Shown: positions 27,437 to 38,250 of the stretch, piece by piece
How the letters are laid out: each line of letters opens with the position of its first letter
How positions within the stretch are numbered: position 1 is the stretch's first letter
NCBI RefSeq assembly: GCF_000424305.1
Contig: NZ_AUJQ01000005.1
Coordinates: forward strand, 184,973-248,972
Length of the DNA stretch: 64,000 nt
DNA from: Pseudobutyrivibrio ruminis AD2017
Lineage (GTDB): Bacteria > Bacillota > Clostridia > Lachnospirales > Lachnospiraceae
Reading direction: 5' to 3'
Made by a program: the position numbers and the translations under genes
Notes under the pieces: model-generated
Database searches by the model: none
What the model saw: the letters and a program-made list of their open reading frames with translations, nothing else
What the model was told of the DNA's origin: nothing

Positions 27437-28303
27437 ATGAAACCAATTAAAGAAGGAAAAGTAAGAGAAGTATACGATAATGGAGATAGCATTATCATGG
27501 TGGCAACAGATCGTATATCTGCATTCGATGTCATTCTTAAGAACAAGATTGTAAACAAGGGTGCAGTGCTTACCCAGATGTCTAAGTTCTGGTTCGATTT
27601 AACCAGCGACATCGTTCCAAATCACATGCTTTCAACTGATGTAAAAGACATGCCTGAGTTTTTCCAAAACGAAGAATACAAAGGTAAGTCAATGATGTGC
27701 AAGAAGCTTAAGATGCTTCCAATAGAGTGCATCGTCAGAGGTTACATCACAGGCTCTGGCTGGGCTAGCTACAAGGAGAACGGTACAGTTTGTGGCATAA
27801 AGCTTCCAGCAGGATTAAAGGAATCTGATAAATTACCTGAGCCTATTTACACTCCTTCTACTAAAGCAGAAATTGGTGATCATGATGAAAATATCTCTTT
27901 CGAACGTTCCATAGAGGTTCTTGAAAAGGAATTTCCTGGTCATGGTGAAGAGTACGCCAAGGCTCTTCGCGATAACACAATAGCTCTTTACAAGAAATGT
28001 GCTGACTATGCTCTTACAAAGGGCATCATCATTGCAGATACAAAGTTCGAGTTTGGTCTTGATGAGGATGGCAATGTAGTTCTTGCAGACGAAATGCTTA
28101 CTCCAGATAGCTCACGCTTCTGGCCACTTGAAGGTTACGAAGCAGGACATGGTCAGCCATCATTTGATAAGCAGTTTGTACGTGATTGGCTTAAGGCTAA
28201 TCCAGATTCTGACTATCTTCTTCCACAGGATGTTATCGATAAGACAATCGATAAGTACTTGGAAGCTTACAAACTACTTACTGGCAAAGCACTCGAAGTG
28301 TAA
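27437..28303 (+). CDS. purC: Phosphoribosylaminoimidazole-succinocarboxamide synthase
   Basis: ATP-dependent ligation of aspartate to CAIR in purine synthesis, 288 residues. Start region KPIKEGKVREVYDNGD, ATDRISAFDVIL, RGYITGSGW, LADEMLTPDSSRFW and SFDKQFVRDW are family motifs. GAGAGG before ATG 27437 is better placed than for the in-frame TTG at 27431. First gene of purC-purF-purB; a palindrome ATAGCAATTGCTAT lies just upstream (27388-27401). Confidence 0.97.
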   Translation: MKPIKEGKVREVYDNGDSIIMVATDRISAFDVILKNKIVNKGAVLTQMSKFWFDLTSDIVPNHMLSTDVKDMPEFFQNEEYKGKSMMCKKLKMLPIECIVRGYITGSGWASYKENGTVCGIKLPAGLKESDKLPEPIYTPSTKAEIGDHDENISFERSIEVLEKEFPGHGEEYAKALRDNTIALYKKCADYALTKGIIIADTKFEFGLDEDGNVVLADEMLTPDSSRFWPLEGYEAGHGQPSFDKQFVRDWLKANPDSDYLLPQDVIDKTIDKYLEAYKLLTGKALEV

Positions 28304-28326
28304 AGCATTTTGGTAAATATATTGAG

Positions 28327-28388
28327 CTAAATAAAACAAGAATTTTGAGAGTACAGTGAAAACGATGAAAAATTCTTGTTTTATTTGG
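28327..28388 (+). repeat. Long hairpin element D (purC-purF gap)
   Basis: Perfect 18-bp inverted repeat (28329-28346 with 28369-28386), extendable by a G-T and a C-G pair. It encloses a 22-nt loop starting GAGAGTACAGTGAAAACG at 28347. It ends 12 bp before the purF ribosome binding site and has no proper T tail for termination beyond the stem. The loop shows the GAG...GTG...CG.TGA pattern of the other elements. Confidence 0.75.
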
Positions 28389-28409
28389 CGGTATGTATTA
28401 GGAGATTTT

Positions 28410-29855
28410 ATGACAGATTTGAATGTAAAGGACATGCCATGGGACGATTTGCATGAGGAGTGCGGCGTCTTTGCCATGTATGATTTTGACGGTGGGGATG
28501 TTGCCTCCTCTATTTATTATGGCCTTTTTGCCTTACAGCATAGAGGACAGGAAAGCTGCGGTATAGCAGTATCAGACACAAACGGACCAAAAAGAAATTT
28601 CTCTTTAAATAAAGGAATGGGACTTGTAAATGAAGTCTTTGATCAGGATATCTTAGAAAGCATGCATGGTGATATCGGTGTAGGACACACCAGATATTCC
28701 ACAGCAGGCTCATCTACAAGGGAGAATGCTCAGCCACTTGTTATTTCCTACCTTAAGGGAATTCTTGGAATGGCTCACAACGGAAACCTTATCAATGCCG
28801 AAGAGCTTCGTGATGAGCTTTCAAGAACAGGAGCTATTTTCCAAACTACCATAGATTCAGAAACTATAGCATATCTGATTGCAAGAGAGAGACTAAACAG
28901 CGCCACAGTTGAGGAAGCTGTTGTTAGAGCATGCGATAAGATTAAGGGTGCATATTCACTTGTTGTTATGAGCCCAAGAAAGCTTATTGCTGTTCGCGAT
29001 TCTCAGGGATTTAGACCTCTTTGCATCGGAAAAAGAGACAATGCCTATGTGGTTGCCTCTGAAACCTGCGCATTAGACACTGTTGGTGCAACATACATCA
29101 GAGATGTGGAGCCTGGAGAGATGATTACAATCTCACCTGAGTTTGGCATTAAATCTGATAAGAGCAGATGTGTTGATAAGAGCAAGCACGGACGCTGCAT
29201 CTTTGAATACATTTATTTTGCCAGACCAGACAGTATCATTGACGGACAATCTGTTTACGAGTCACGTATCAGAGCTGGCCGTTTCTTAGCACAGGATTTT
29301 CCTGTAGATGCTGATTTAGTTGTTGGCGTACCAGAATCTGGTAACGCCGCTGCCCAGGGATATTCATTGGAATCTGGCATTCCATACGGAACCGCCTTCG
29401 TTAAAAACAGCTATGTTGGACGTACCTTCATTAAACCAAAGCAGGCTAGTCGCCAGTCATCAGTACAGGTCAAGCTAAATGCATTGCGTGAGGTGGTAAA
29501 GGGCAAGCGAATTATTATGATTGATGATTCCATCGTTCGTGGCACCACATCTGACCGCATTGTAAAAATGCTTCGTGATGCAGGCGCCACAGAGGTTCAT
29601 GTACGTATATCATCACCACCATTCTTGTGGCCATGCTATTTTGGTACAGATGTTCCATGTCGTGAGCAACTAATCGCATACAATCACTCCGTTGAGGAAA
29701 TCAAAGATATTATCGGAGCTGATTCGTTAGCATACCTTGATTTCAAGCGTTTACCTCAGATGGTAGATGGCCTTGAAATTTGCCATGGCTGCTTCGATGG
29801 CACCTACCCTATGGACCCACCAACCACAGATATCCGTGGTGAATACGAAAAGTAA
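28410..29855 (+). CDS. purF: Amidophosphoribosyltransferase
   Basis: First committed step of purine synthesis: PRPP plus glutamine to phosphoribosylamine, 481 residues. The mature Ntn-hydrolase nucleophile is Cys18 in HEECGVFAMYDF, implying a 17-residue propeptide that is cleaved. The glutaminase motif HRGQESCGIA and the PRPP loop IIMIDDSIVRGTTS (about residue 365) are present. C-terminal cysteines (FLWPCYFGTDVPCREQL and EICHGCFDGTYP) may be 4Fe-4S ligands, as in Bacillus PurF. AGGAG at 28400-28404 fixes ATG 28410. The leader contains hairpin element D. Confidence 0.96.
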   Translation: MTDLNVKDMPWDDLHEECGVFAMYDFDGGDVASSIYYGLFALQHRGQESCGIAVSDTNGPKRNFSLNKGMGLVNEVFDQDILESMHGDIGVGHTRYSTAGSSTRENAQPLVISYLKGILGMAHNGNLINAEELRDELSRTGAIFQTTIDSETIAYLIARERLNSATVEEAVVRACDKIKGAYSLVVMSPRKLIAVRDSQGFRPLCIGKRDNAYVVASETCALDTVGATYIRDVEPGEMITISPEFGIKSDKSRCVDKSKHGRCIFEYIYFARPDSIIDGQSVYESRIRAGRFLAQDFPVDADLVVGVPESGNAAAQGYSLESGIPYGTAFVKNSYVGRTFIKPKQASRQSSVQVKLNALREVVKGKRIIMIDDSIVRGTTSDRIVKMLRDAGATEVHVRISSPPFLWPCYFGTDVPCREQLIAYNHSVEEIKDIIGADSLAYLDFKRLPQMVDGLEICHGCFDGTYPMDPPTTDIRGEYEK

Positions 29856-29865
29856 GGAGAATAAT

Positions 29866-31317
29866 ATGAGTACAGATAGATACACAAGCCCACTTTCAGA
29901 GAGATATGCTAGCAAGGAGATGCAGTACATCTTCAGTCAGGATAAGAAGTTTTCAACATGGCGCAGATTATGGATTGCCCTTGCAGAAACAGAGATGGAG
30001 CTTGGACTTTCACAGGATGGAAAGCCAGTTATCACTCAGGATATGATTGATGAGATGAAGCAACATATCGAAGATATTAACTACGATGTAGCTGTAGCCC
30101 GTGAGAAGGAAGTAAGACATGATGTAATGAGCCATGTTTACGCTTATGGTAAGCAGTGTCCAAAGGCTGCTGGTATTATTCACCTTGGTGCAACCAGCTG
30201 CTATGTTGGTGATAACACAGATATTATTATCATGCGTGATGCACTTCTTCTTATCCGAAAGAAGCTTGTAAATGTTATTGCAGAGCTTGCAAACTTTGCT
30301 GACAAATACAAGAACCAGCCAACACTTGCATTTACACATTTCCAGCCAGCACAGCCTACTACAGTAGGTAAGCGTGCAACACTTTGGCTTAACGAATTCG
30401 TTATGGACCTTGAGGACCTTGACTATGTTCTTTCAACTCTTAAGCTTTTAGGTTCTAAGGGTACTACAGGTACACAGGCAAGCTTCCTTGAGCTTTTCAA
30501 CGGTGACAATGATACAATCGACAAGATTGACCCAATGATTGCAGAAAAGATGGGATTTAAGGCCTGCTATCCAGTTTCGGGTCAGACATATTCCAGAAAG
30601 GTTGATACAAGAGTTTGTAACATCCTTGCAGGAATTGCAGCAAGTGCTCACAAGATGTCAAATGATATCAGATTATTACAGCACCTTAAGGAAGTTGAGG
30701 AGCCATTTGAGAAGAGCCAGATTGGTTCATCAGCTATGGCTTACAAGCGTAACCCTATGAGATCAGAGCGTATCGCATCACTTTCTCGTTACGTTATGAT
30801 TGATGCTCTTAACCCAGCTATCACATCAGCTACTCAGTGGTTCGAGCGCACTCTTGACGATTCAGCTAACAAGCGTCTTTCTATCGCAGAAGGCTTCTTA
30901 GCAACAGATGGTGTACTTGACCTTTGCTTAAATGTTGTTGATGGTCTTGTTGTTTACGATAAGGTTATTACAAAGCGCCTTATGTCTGAGCTTCCATTTA
31001 TGGCTACAGAAAATATCATGATGGATGCTGTAAAGCTTGGTGGAAACAGACAGGAGCTTCACGAAAAGATTCGTACACTTTCTATGGAGGCAGGCAAGAA
31101 CGTTAAGGTAGAAGGTAAGGAGAATAACCTTCTTGAGCTTATAGCTGCAGATGATCAGTTCCCAATGGGACTTGAGGAGCTTGAAGCTACTATGGAGCCT
31201 AGCCGCTATGTTGGACGTAGCCCACGTCAGGTTGAGGTATACTTGCGTGATGTGATTAACCCAATCCTTGAAGCAAACAAAGATATTCTTGGTATAAAGG
31301 CTGAGATTAACGTCTAA
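29866..31317 (+). CDS. purB: Adenylosuccinate lyase
   Basis: Cleaves SAICAR to AICAR and adenylosuccinate to AMP, with fumarate release, 483 residues. Motifs: SPLSERYAS at the N terminus, LGATSCYVGDNTD (active-site His/Thr region), TQASFLELFNGD and the fumarase/lyase signature GSSAMAYKRNPMRSER near 290. AAGGAG just before ATG 29866 places the start 10 bp after the purF stop. End of the pur unit, followed by a terminator. Confidence 0.97.
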   Translation: MSTDRYTSPLSERYASKEMQYIFSQDKKFSTWRRLWIALAETEMELGLSQDGKPVITQDMIDEMKQHIEDINYDVAVAREKEVRHDVMSHVYAYGKQCPKAAGIIHLGATSCYVGDNTDIIIMRDALLLIRKKLVNVIAELANFADKYKNQPTLAFTHFQPAQPTTVGKRATLWLNEFVMDLEDLDYVLSTLKLLGSKGTTGTQASFLELFNGDNDTIDKIDPMIAEKMGFKACYPVSGQTYSRKVDTRVCNILAGIAASAHKMSNDIRLLQHLKEVEEPFEKSQIGSSAMAYKRNPMRSERIASLSRYVMIDALNPAITSATQWFERTLDDSANKRLSIAEGFLATDGVLDLCLNVVDGLVVYDKVITKRLMSELPFMATENIMMDAVKLGGNRQELHEKIRTLSMEAGKNVKVEGKENNLLELIAADDQFPMGLEELEATMEPSRYVGRSPRQVEVYLRDVINPILEANKDILGIKAEINV

Positions 31318-31339
31318 TTTAATATTATTGCTAATAGAG

Positions 31340-31368
31340 CGCCCTATCTATACGATAGGGCGTTTTTT
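31340..31368 (+). terminator. Terminator after purB
   Basis: CGCCCTATC / GATAGGGCG, 5-nt loop, TTTTTT tail. Confidence 0.95.
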
Positions 31369-31444
31369 GTTCACAGATATTTAAAAATAGAGAATTATAA
31401 TAAAAATTGTTACGTGTAGGACATTCATTAGGCGAGGTGTTTTT

Positions 31445-32761
31445 ATGAAAAAAATATATGCGGGGTTATTAAGTGGATTGCTTGGATTAAGCATTTGCAT
31501 TAGTGGTTGTGGCAAGACAAGTGAAGATAGCGTGCAAGAAGATACATCCGCTCAGGGGGAGAATCAGTCTATTACTCTTCTAAATATTAAGGGTGAAATT
31601 CAGTCTCAGCTTGAAGCTTTGGCATCTGTTTATGAAACAGAAACAGGGGTAAAGGTTAATGTTATTGGTGTGCCTGCAGGTGTTGATGCTCAGGCCACAT
31701 TGAAGGGATATTATTTATCAGACCAGATGCCAGATATTATTGCGTGCGAAGCAGCCAGCTTTGCTAACTGGGAAGGACTGCTTGTGGATATGAGCGACCA
31801 GGAATGGGCAGGCAGAACAGATGCATCCTATGTGGATCCTACATATGGAACAATCGGCTTCCCTTATACTACGGAAGCTATAGGTCTTGCTTATAATGCA
31901 GACATTCTTAACAGGGCTGGAGTTGATCCTGCATCTATAACTAGTCTTGAAGCAATGCAGGCAGCCTTTGAAACCATCAATGCTAATAAGGAGGCCTTAG
32001 GGCTTACCGCAGTAGTTGATTATTGCGCTGAACCTGTCAATGTAGGATGGTCCAGTGGTAACCATATTTTTGGCGCTTATTTGGATTCGGGCTTGGCAAG
32101 AGATGATACTACTTATATAGATTTATTGAATAATGAAAAGAAGGTTGATGATGCAAGATTTGATAATTACGCAAGAATGATAGGTCTGTTTAATCAGTAT
32201 TCAGACCCTGCCATTGCTACATCAGGAACCTATGATGAACAGTTATTAGGCTTTGCTTTAGGTAAATATGCATTTATTACTCAGGGCTCATGGATTGGAG
32301 CAGCTTTAACAGGAAGCAATTTATCAGATTATGAGGCTGCAGGAAGCTTTGAGGTTGGAATGGTTCCATATGCATTTGAAGATGGCATGAACACCATTTT
32401 GACATCAGCACCATCATGGTGGGCTGTATCAAAGGAAGGCAACGTGGAAGCCGCAGAGGCATTTCTTCAGTGGTGTTCTGAGGATGCAGGCCAGAAAATA
32501 CTGGTAGAAGATGCAGGCTGTGTAAGCCCATTTACCGATTGCAGTTATGTAGCTTCAGACCCATTTGCAAAAACAGTATCTGATTATATTTCACAGGGAA
32601 AGACATCTAACTGGCACTGGATGGGTATGGCAGAAGGATTAGGAAATAGTGAAGGTGGTCTTTGTTATTGTTTCTATAGATATGCAAATGGTGAACTTGA
32701 CGCCGCAGGCTTTAAGAGCGAAATAAATCGAACAATTGAAGAATGGTATGCAAAATTGTAG
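31445..32761 (+). CDS. Extracellular solute-binding lipoprotein (ABC-type, family 1)
   Basis: A 438-residue lipoprotein with signal peptide and lipobox ISGC (Cys near 22), then a typical MalE/UgpB-like binding-protein fold: [63 protein letters not shown] and [18 protein letters not shown]. These proteins capture sugars or oligosaccharides outside the membrane. No permease or ATPase gene is adjacent. Instead a chemoreceptor gene starts 16 bp downstream, which suggests the complex reports ligand to chemotaxis. A TATAAT -10 at about 31396 lies ~45 bp upstream. Confidence 0.92.
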   Translation: MKKIYAGLLSGLLGLSICISGCGKTSEDSVQEDTSAQGENQSITLLNIKGEIQSQLEALASVYETETGVKVNVIGVPAGVDAQATLKGYYLSDQMPDIIACEAASFANWEGLLVDMSDQEWAGRTDASYVDPTYGTIGFPYTTEAIGLAYNADILNRAGVDPASITSLEAMQAAFETINANKEALGLTAVVDYCAEPVNVGWSSGNHIFGAYLDSGLARDDTTYIDLLNNEKKVDDARFDNYARMIGLFNQYSDPAIATSGTYDEQLLGFALGKYAFITQGSWIGAALTGSNLSDYEAAGSFEVGMVPYAFEDGMNTILTSAPSWWAVSKEGNVEAAEAFLQWCSEDAGQKILVEDAGCVSPFTDCSYVASDPFAKTVSDYISQGKTSNWHWMGMAEGLGNSEGGLCYCFYRYANGELDAAGFKSEINRTIEEWYAKL

Positions 32762-32777
32762 CGGGGAGGATAGGATT

Positions 32778-34541
32778 ATGAAAAACAAAGCAGACAATGG
32801 GGTTTCACCAATCAATTCAATTGTAGTTAGAATATCAGCCCTAAATATAGGTATGTTGGTAGCCTTTTTGGTGGTTATGATTTTTATCATGCGAGCAATG
32901 ACAACATCCACCACCAGCAGTATTGATATGTTTGGTTCTATGATGTCCCTTACATCTCATGAAGCGGCTTTAAAAACTGATGTAATGTCTTTATACGACC
33001 AGGTTACAGGATATATTGCATCTGATGCTACAGAGACAAAAGAAGCTCTGTTACCACAAATCGAAATTGCAGAGCAGAAAATTGAAGATGATATTAGCCA
33101 GCTAAATGAAGACTTTGCTCAGTACGATAATGAAAGAGCCACAAATCAGCTTCAGGAAATATCTGGTCAGTATGAAAGAATGATAGAACTAATAGATGCT
33201 GCTATAGCTAAATGTGACTCTGGGGATCAGACTAACGCATACAGAATTCTTTTTGATAAAGCAGAGATTCAAAAGGTTGCAATAATCCACTCGACAGAGG
33301 TTTTAGATGAAGCCATTTCTGATTCAGCAGAGGATACCAGTAAGTTGATGAATGAGCTGATGAATCAGGGAAAAATAATAGCTGCTATTGGTGCAGTAAT
33401 TATCATCGTTCTCATCGTTTTGAATTTCCTTGTTAGCTACTTTAGTATCGTTGTCAAAGTTAAAGACATTAGTAAGGAAGTTAACGAAATTATTGATAAC
33501 ATCGAAAAGGGACGTGGTGACCTTACAGCTAGAATAGAAACCAAGACAAAATCAGAGCTTAGCTATATTACAAATGGTATCAACCATTTCATCGAGACTT
33601 TACAGGGAATTATGAAGGATGTAAAGGATGGTACAGTTGTACTTACAGCTAGTTCAGAAGAAGTTAGTTCACAACTGAGAATTGCAGATGACAATGTAAC
33701 CAGCTCGTCAGCAGCATTAGAGCAGCTTTCAGCTAATATGGAATCGGTTGTTGGAATTCTTGACTCTATTAACGAGAGAGTCGAGGATGTTAAGGTTGCA
33801 GCTCAGAAGATTACAGATCAGGCAGAATCTGGTTCTAGTACAGCTAACGAAATTAAGCAGGAGGCCGATGACCTTCAGGTTAAGGTTAACACGAAAAAAT
33901 CTGATGTTGGCGAAAAAATGGCAGCTCTTTCAGATACTCTTGAAAAGTCAGTTAAGGACTCTGAAAAGGTTAGTCAGATTAGCGATTTGACAAATGATAT
34001 TTTGGATATTGCAAGCCAGACAAATCTCCTTGCACTGAATGCCTCTATCGAAGCAGCCAGAGCAGGTGAGGCAGGAAAGGGCTTTGCTGTTGTTGCAGAT
34101 GAGATTAGTGCACTTGCAGCAAACTCTCGTCAGACAGCAGCTACAATTCAGGATATCGCCAATGAGGTAACATCAGCTGTAAATACACTTGCAGATAACG
34201 CAAAGGATGTATTGGAGTTTATCAACGGCACTGTTATTGGTGATTATGATGAGTTCGTTGATACAGGTGAGAAATATGGACATACTGCAGAAGTAATGAA
34301 TGAAATGCTTACAGAGTTTACTGAAAAGGCAGATGGCCTAAATGAAATCATGAAGGCTATGGTAGAATCAGTTGAAACAATCACTCAATCTGTACAGGAA
34401 AGTTCAGTTGCTATAAATATGAGTGCTGAAAATTCAGCAGAGATTGTGACAGGTATTAAGAAGATATTTAAGGCAATGGATAAGAATACTGAGGTAGCAG
34501 AACAACTTAACGATACAACACAAAAATTTACTTCTCTGTAA
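32778..34541 (+). CDS. Methyl-accepting chemotaxis protein
   Basis: A 587-residue chemoreceptor. TM1 is ~residues 20-42, with a periplasmic four-helix-bundle-like sensor domain to ~195, TM2 ~198-222 and a HAMP-like region ([17 protein letters not shown]). A long cytoplasmic coiled coil follows with the hairpin tip [31 protein letters not shown] near 412-440, which contacts CheA/CheW. It ends [13 protein letters not shown] with no CheR-tethering pentapeptide. GGGGAGGA at 32763-32770 sets ATG 32778. Co-transcribed with the solute-binding lipoprotein, its probable ligand-loaded partner (inference). Confidence 0.93.
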   Translation: MKNKADNGVSPINSIVVRISALNIGMLVAFLVVMIFIMRAMTTSTTSSIDMFGSMMSLTSHEAALKTDVMSLYDQVTGYIASDATETKEALLPQIEIAEQKIEDDISQLNEDFAQYDNERATNQLQEISGQYERMIELIDAAIAKCDSGDQTNAYRILFDKAEIQKVAIIHSTEVLDEAISDSAEDTSKLMNELMNQGKIIAAIGAVIIIVLIVLNFLVSYFSIVVKVKDISKEVNEIIDNIEKGRGDLTARIETKTKSELSYITNGINHFIETLQGIMKDVKDGTVVLTASSEEVSSQLRIADDNVTSSSAALEQLSANMESVVGILDSINERVEDVKVAAQKITDQAESGSSTANEIKQEADDLQVKVNTKKSDVGEKMAALSDTLEKSVKDSEKVSQISDLTNDILDIASQTNLLALNASIEAARAGEAGKGFAVVADEISALAANSRQTAATIQDIANEVTSAVNTLADNAKDVLEFINGTVIGDYDEFVDTGEKYGHTAEVMNEMLTEFTEKADGLNEIMKAMVESVETITQSVQESSVAINMSAENSAEIVTGIKKIFKAMDKNTEVAEQLNDTTQKFTSL

Positions 34542-34589
34542 AAACAGTTGCCTGCAATGTGATACTATTTTAAAATAAAAAAGGCAGTG

Positions 34590-34612
34590 GGGAGTGTGCA
34601 TTGCGCACTCCC
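34590..34612 (+). terminator. Hairpin terminator after chemoreceptor gene
   Basis: GGGAGTGTGC / GCGCACTCCC (one G-T pair), ATT loop, short T-rich tail. Confidence 0.7.
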
Positions 34613-34624
34613 TTAATTATTTAG

Positions 34625-35722
34625 ATGGGTAATGTAATGAAAAGATTCAGAATAATTTCAGTAGTATTAGTCGCAGTACTAATCGCATTTATATTTGTAG
34701 TTCTTCACATGAACAAAAATATCGGGGAAGATATAAGCTCTGATATGGCGTATGATAAATACACTATAAACTTTCTTGATGTATTTGATACCAGCACAGA
34801 TATCACTGGCTTTGCGGCATCTCAAAATGATTTCAATAAAGAAGCTAATTTAATAAAGGAACAGCTTACATATTATAATAATCTTTATGACATTTATAAT
34901 GATTATGATGGATTAAACAACATCAAAACAATCAATGACAATGCTGGAATACAGGCTGTAGAGGTTGGACCTGAAATCATTGACCTATTGGAATTTGGTA
35001 AGGATATGTATGACCTTACTGATGGCAATGTTAATATCGCTATGGGTTCGGTTCTTAGGATTTGGCACGAATATCGTGAATACGGTATTGCTAATCCTTC
35101 AAATGCAAGCTTGCCAGAATTAGCTGAGCTAGAAGCTGCTAAAGAGCATACAGATATTAATAAGGTTATTATCGATAAAGAAGCTATGACTGTGTATCTT
35201 GAGGACGCTGATATGTCTCTTGATGTGGGAAGTATCGCAAAGGGATATGCCGTGCAGCAGGTCCTTGAATACTGTAGAAATGAAGGAATGAATAATATTC
35301 TTTTTAGCGTTGGAGGAAATATAGCAGGACTTGGTGGCAGAGTTGATGGAACTAATTTTAAAATAGCAATTCAAAATCCAAATCTTGAAAGCGCTGATCC
35401 TTATATCGAAAGAGTTGAAATAGAGGATGGACAGTGTGTGGTATCTTCTGGTGATTACCAACGTTATTACGAGGTGGATGGAAAAAGATACTGTCATATA
35501 ATTAATCCAGACACACTATATCCACCCGAAACATTTGCAGGAGTATCTATCCTTACTGATGATTCAGCGAAAGCAGATGCACTGTCAACAGCACTTTTTA
35601 ATATGACATTAGAGGAAGGACAAAAGTTTATAGAATCCCTGGATAACGTTGAGGCTATGTGGGTTTACCATGATGGCACAGTAGCTTATTCAAAACATTT
35701 CAAGGATTATGTTATAGACTAA
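34625..35722 (+). CDS. apbE: ApbE-family FAD:protein FMN transferase
   Basis: Covalently attaches FMN to a Thr/Ser in exported flavoproteins, 365 residues. One N-terminal signal anchor (about 8-28) places it outside the membrane. ApbE hallmarks are LDVGSIAKGYAVQQV near 200, SVGGNIAGLGGR near 225, YCHIINPDT near 295 and the Mg-binding DDSAKADALSTALFNM near 320. The start is uncertain: ATG 34625 and ATG 34637 both have poor ribosome binding sites. The two downstream genes, 6 and 8 bp apart, are a NusG-II protein and a Gx-transporter protein, suggesting an export-flavinylation module. No FMN_bind target is in the window. Confidence 0.92.
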   Translation: MGNVMKRFRIISVVLVAVLIAFIFVVLHMNKNIGEDISSDMAYDKYTINFLDVFDTSTDITGFAASQNDFNKEANLIKEQLTYYNNLYDIYNDYDGLNNIKTINDNAGIQAVEVGPEIIDLLEFGKDMYDLTDGNVNIAMGSVLRIWHEYREYGIANPSNASLPELAELEAAKEHTDINKVIIDKEAMTVYLEDADMSLDVGSIAKGYAVQQVLEYCRNEGMNNILFSVGGNIAGLGGRVDGTNFKIAIQNPNLESADPYIERVEIEDGQCVVSSGDYQRYYEVDGKRYCHIINPDTLYPPETFAGVSILTDDSAKADALSTALFNMTLEEGQKFIESLDNVEAMWVYHDGTVAYSKHFKDYVID

Positions 35723-35728
35723 ATTATT

Positions 35729-36106
35729 ATGAAGAAGAATGATATTATATTGATAATTTGCATATTGGTGGTAGCTGGACTAGTAATTGCTATGACTAGA
35801 TTCACAAATCAAACTAAGAATGGTGATGAGGCAGTAGCAGTAGTGACTATCGACGGAATTGAATATGCCAGATATCCACTTGATAAAGATGTAACTGAAA
35901 CAATCGAAATCTCGGATAATAATTATAATGTCATAAGCATTCACGATGGCCAATGTGAAATATCAGATGCCAGCTGCCCAGATCAGATATGTGTTTATCA
36001 CAATCCGATAGAAAACAATGGGCAAACTATAGTATGCCTCCCAAACAGGCTTGTGGTAACCATAGAAAACGGATCTGATAACGATATAGATGGGGCTACA
36101 TATTAG
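35729..36106 (+). CDS. NusG domain II-containing membrane-anchored protein (EetA-like)
   Basis: A 125-residue protein with one N-terminal membrane helix (~6-24) and an extracytoplasmic NusG domain II-like beta domain (~35-120), with the paired cysteines of CEISDASCPDQICVYHNPI and IVCLPNRLVVTI. Small proteins of this type occur beside ApbE and Gx-transporter genes in flavin-based electron-transfer loci; the Listeria counterpart is, as far as I recall, EetA. It has nothing to do with transcription elongation by NusG. Exact biochemical role unknown; the cysteines could bind metal or form a disulphide. Confidence 0.85.
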   Translation: MKKNDIILIICILVVAGLVIAMTRFTNQTKNGDEAVAVVTIDGIEYARYPLDKDVTETIEISDNNYNVISIHDGQCEISDASCPDQICVYHNPIENNGQTIVCLPNRLVVTIENGSDNDIDGATY

Positions 36107-36114
36107 GAGGTCAC

Positions 36115-36615
36115 ATGAACACTAAAAAAGTTGCTTATTTAGGATTATTTATAGCTCTTGCATTTGTGCTTTCCTATGTGGAGTTTTTGCTACCCCTTAG
36201 TATAGGTATTCCAGGTGCTAAAATTGGTCTTGCCAATTTAGTAGTTATGGTTGCACTTTATACAATTGGTAATAAAAATGCATTTTTGCTTTCTTTAGTT
36301 CGTGTCATTCTTGTAGGACTTACCTTCGGTAATCTTGCAATGATGATATATTCCATGGCTGGTGCAATGCTTTCCTTTTTGGTAATGATAATTGCCAAGA
36401 GAACAAAGCTCTTTTCTATAACTGGAGTCAGTGTTTTAGGCGGTGTATTCCACAATGTTGGGCAGATACTAGTAGCTATGCTTGTACTAGATACAGCAAG
36501 TCTTATTTATTATTTACCATTTCTTATTGTAATTGGAACAATTTCAGGTATAGTAATTGGTGTTATATCCGGTATGATAACCGCTAGGGTTGGAAGACTG
36601 TTTGATATAAAATAA
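36115..36615 (+). CDS. Gx transporter family membrane protein (EetB / Hpre_diP_synt_I-like)
   Basis: A 166-residue integral membrane protein with about five helices and glycine-rich GIPGAKIGLANLVV, LVGLTFGNLAMM and LGGVFHNVGQILVA segments. The family is often labelled heptaprenyl diphosphate synthase component I, but its sequence is S-component-like and it is now usually called Gx transporter. In Listeria a homologue (EetB) belongs to the extracellular electron transfer locus. AGGAGG 6 nt before ATG 36115. Third gene of the apbE-eetA-eetB-like set. Confidence 0.86.
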   Translation: MNTKKVAYLGLFIALAFVLSYVEFLLPLSIGIPGAKIGLANLVVMVALYTIGNKNAFLLSLVRVILVGLTFGNLAMMIYSMAGAMLSFLVMIIAKRTKLFSITGVSVLGGVFHNVGQILVAMLVLDTASLIYYLPFLIVIGTISGIVIGVISGMITARVGRLFDIK

Positions 36616-36623
36616 TGTGATAG

Positions 36624-38081
<1,458 letters not shown>

Positions 38082-38090
38082 TTAAATGAC

Positions 38091-38196
38091 GAAAATCTCC
38101 TGTTACGGCAACAAGCATTATATTTCTACGCTCGACAACATGTCTCGCTTAAGAAATACAATAGCTTGTTACCTACAGGAGATTTTCTGTTTTTCT
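38091..38196. repeat. Long hairpin element E (gdhA 3' region)
   Basis: Nested arms: GAAAATCTCCTGT/ACAGGAGATTTTC (38091-38103 with 38175-38187), AACAAGC/GCTTGTT (38110-38116 with 38164-38170) and ATTTCT/AGAAAT (38122-38127 with 38152-38157). The 24-nt loop read on the minus strand contains GAGACATGTTGTCGAGCG, close to the loop of element B. On the plus strand the outer stem is followed by TGTTTTTCT, so it probably also terminates gdhA. Confidence 0.75.
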
Positions 38197-38204
38197 AAGT
38201 ATAA

Positions 38205-38240
38205 AAAGAGCTAGCTATGAGAAATTATAGCTAGCTCTTT
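38205..38240. terminator. Terminator of citrate synthase gene (minus strand), possibly bidirectional
   Basis: AAAGAGCTAGCTA / TAGCTAGCTCTTT with a 10-nt loop. On the minus strand it is followed by TTTTTATAC, a suitable T tract. Confidence 0.85.
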
Positions 38241-38250
38241 GCTTTACGGT

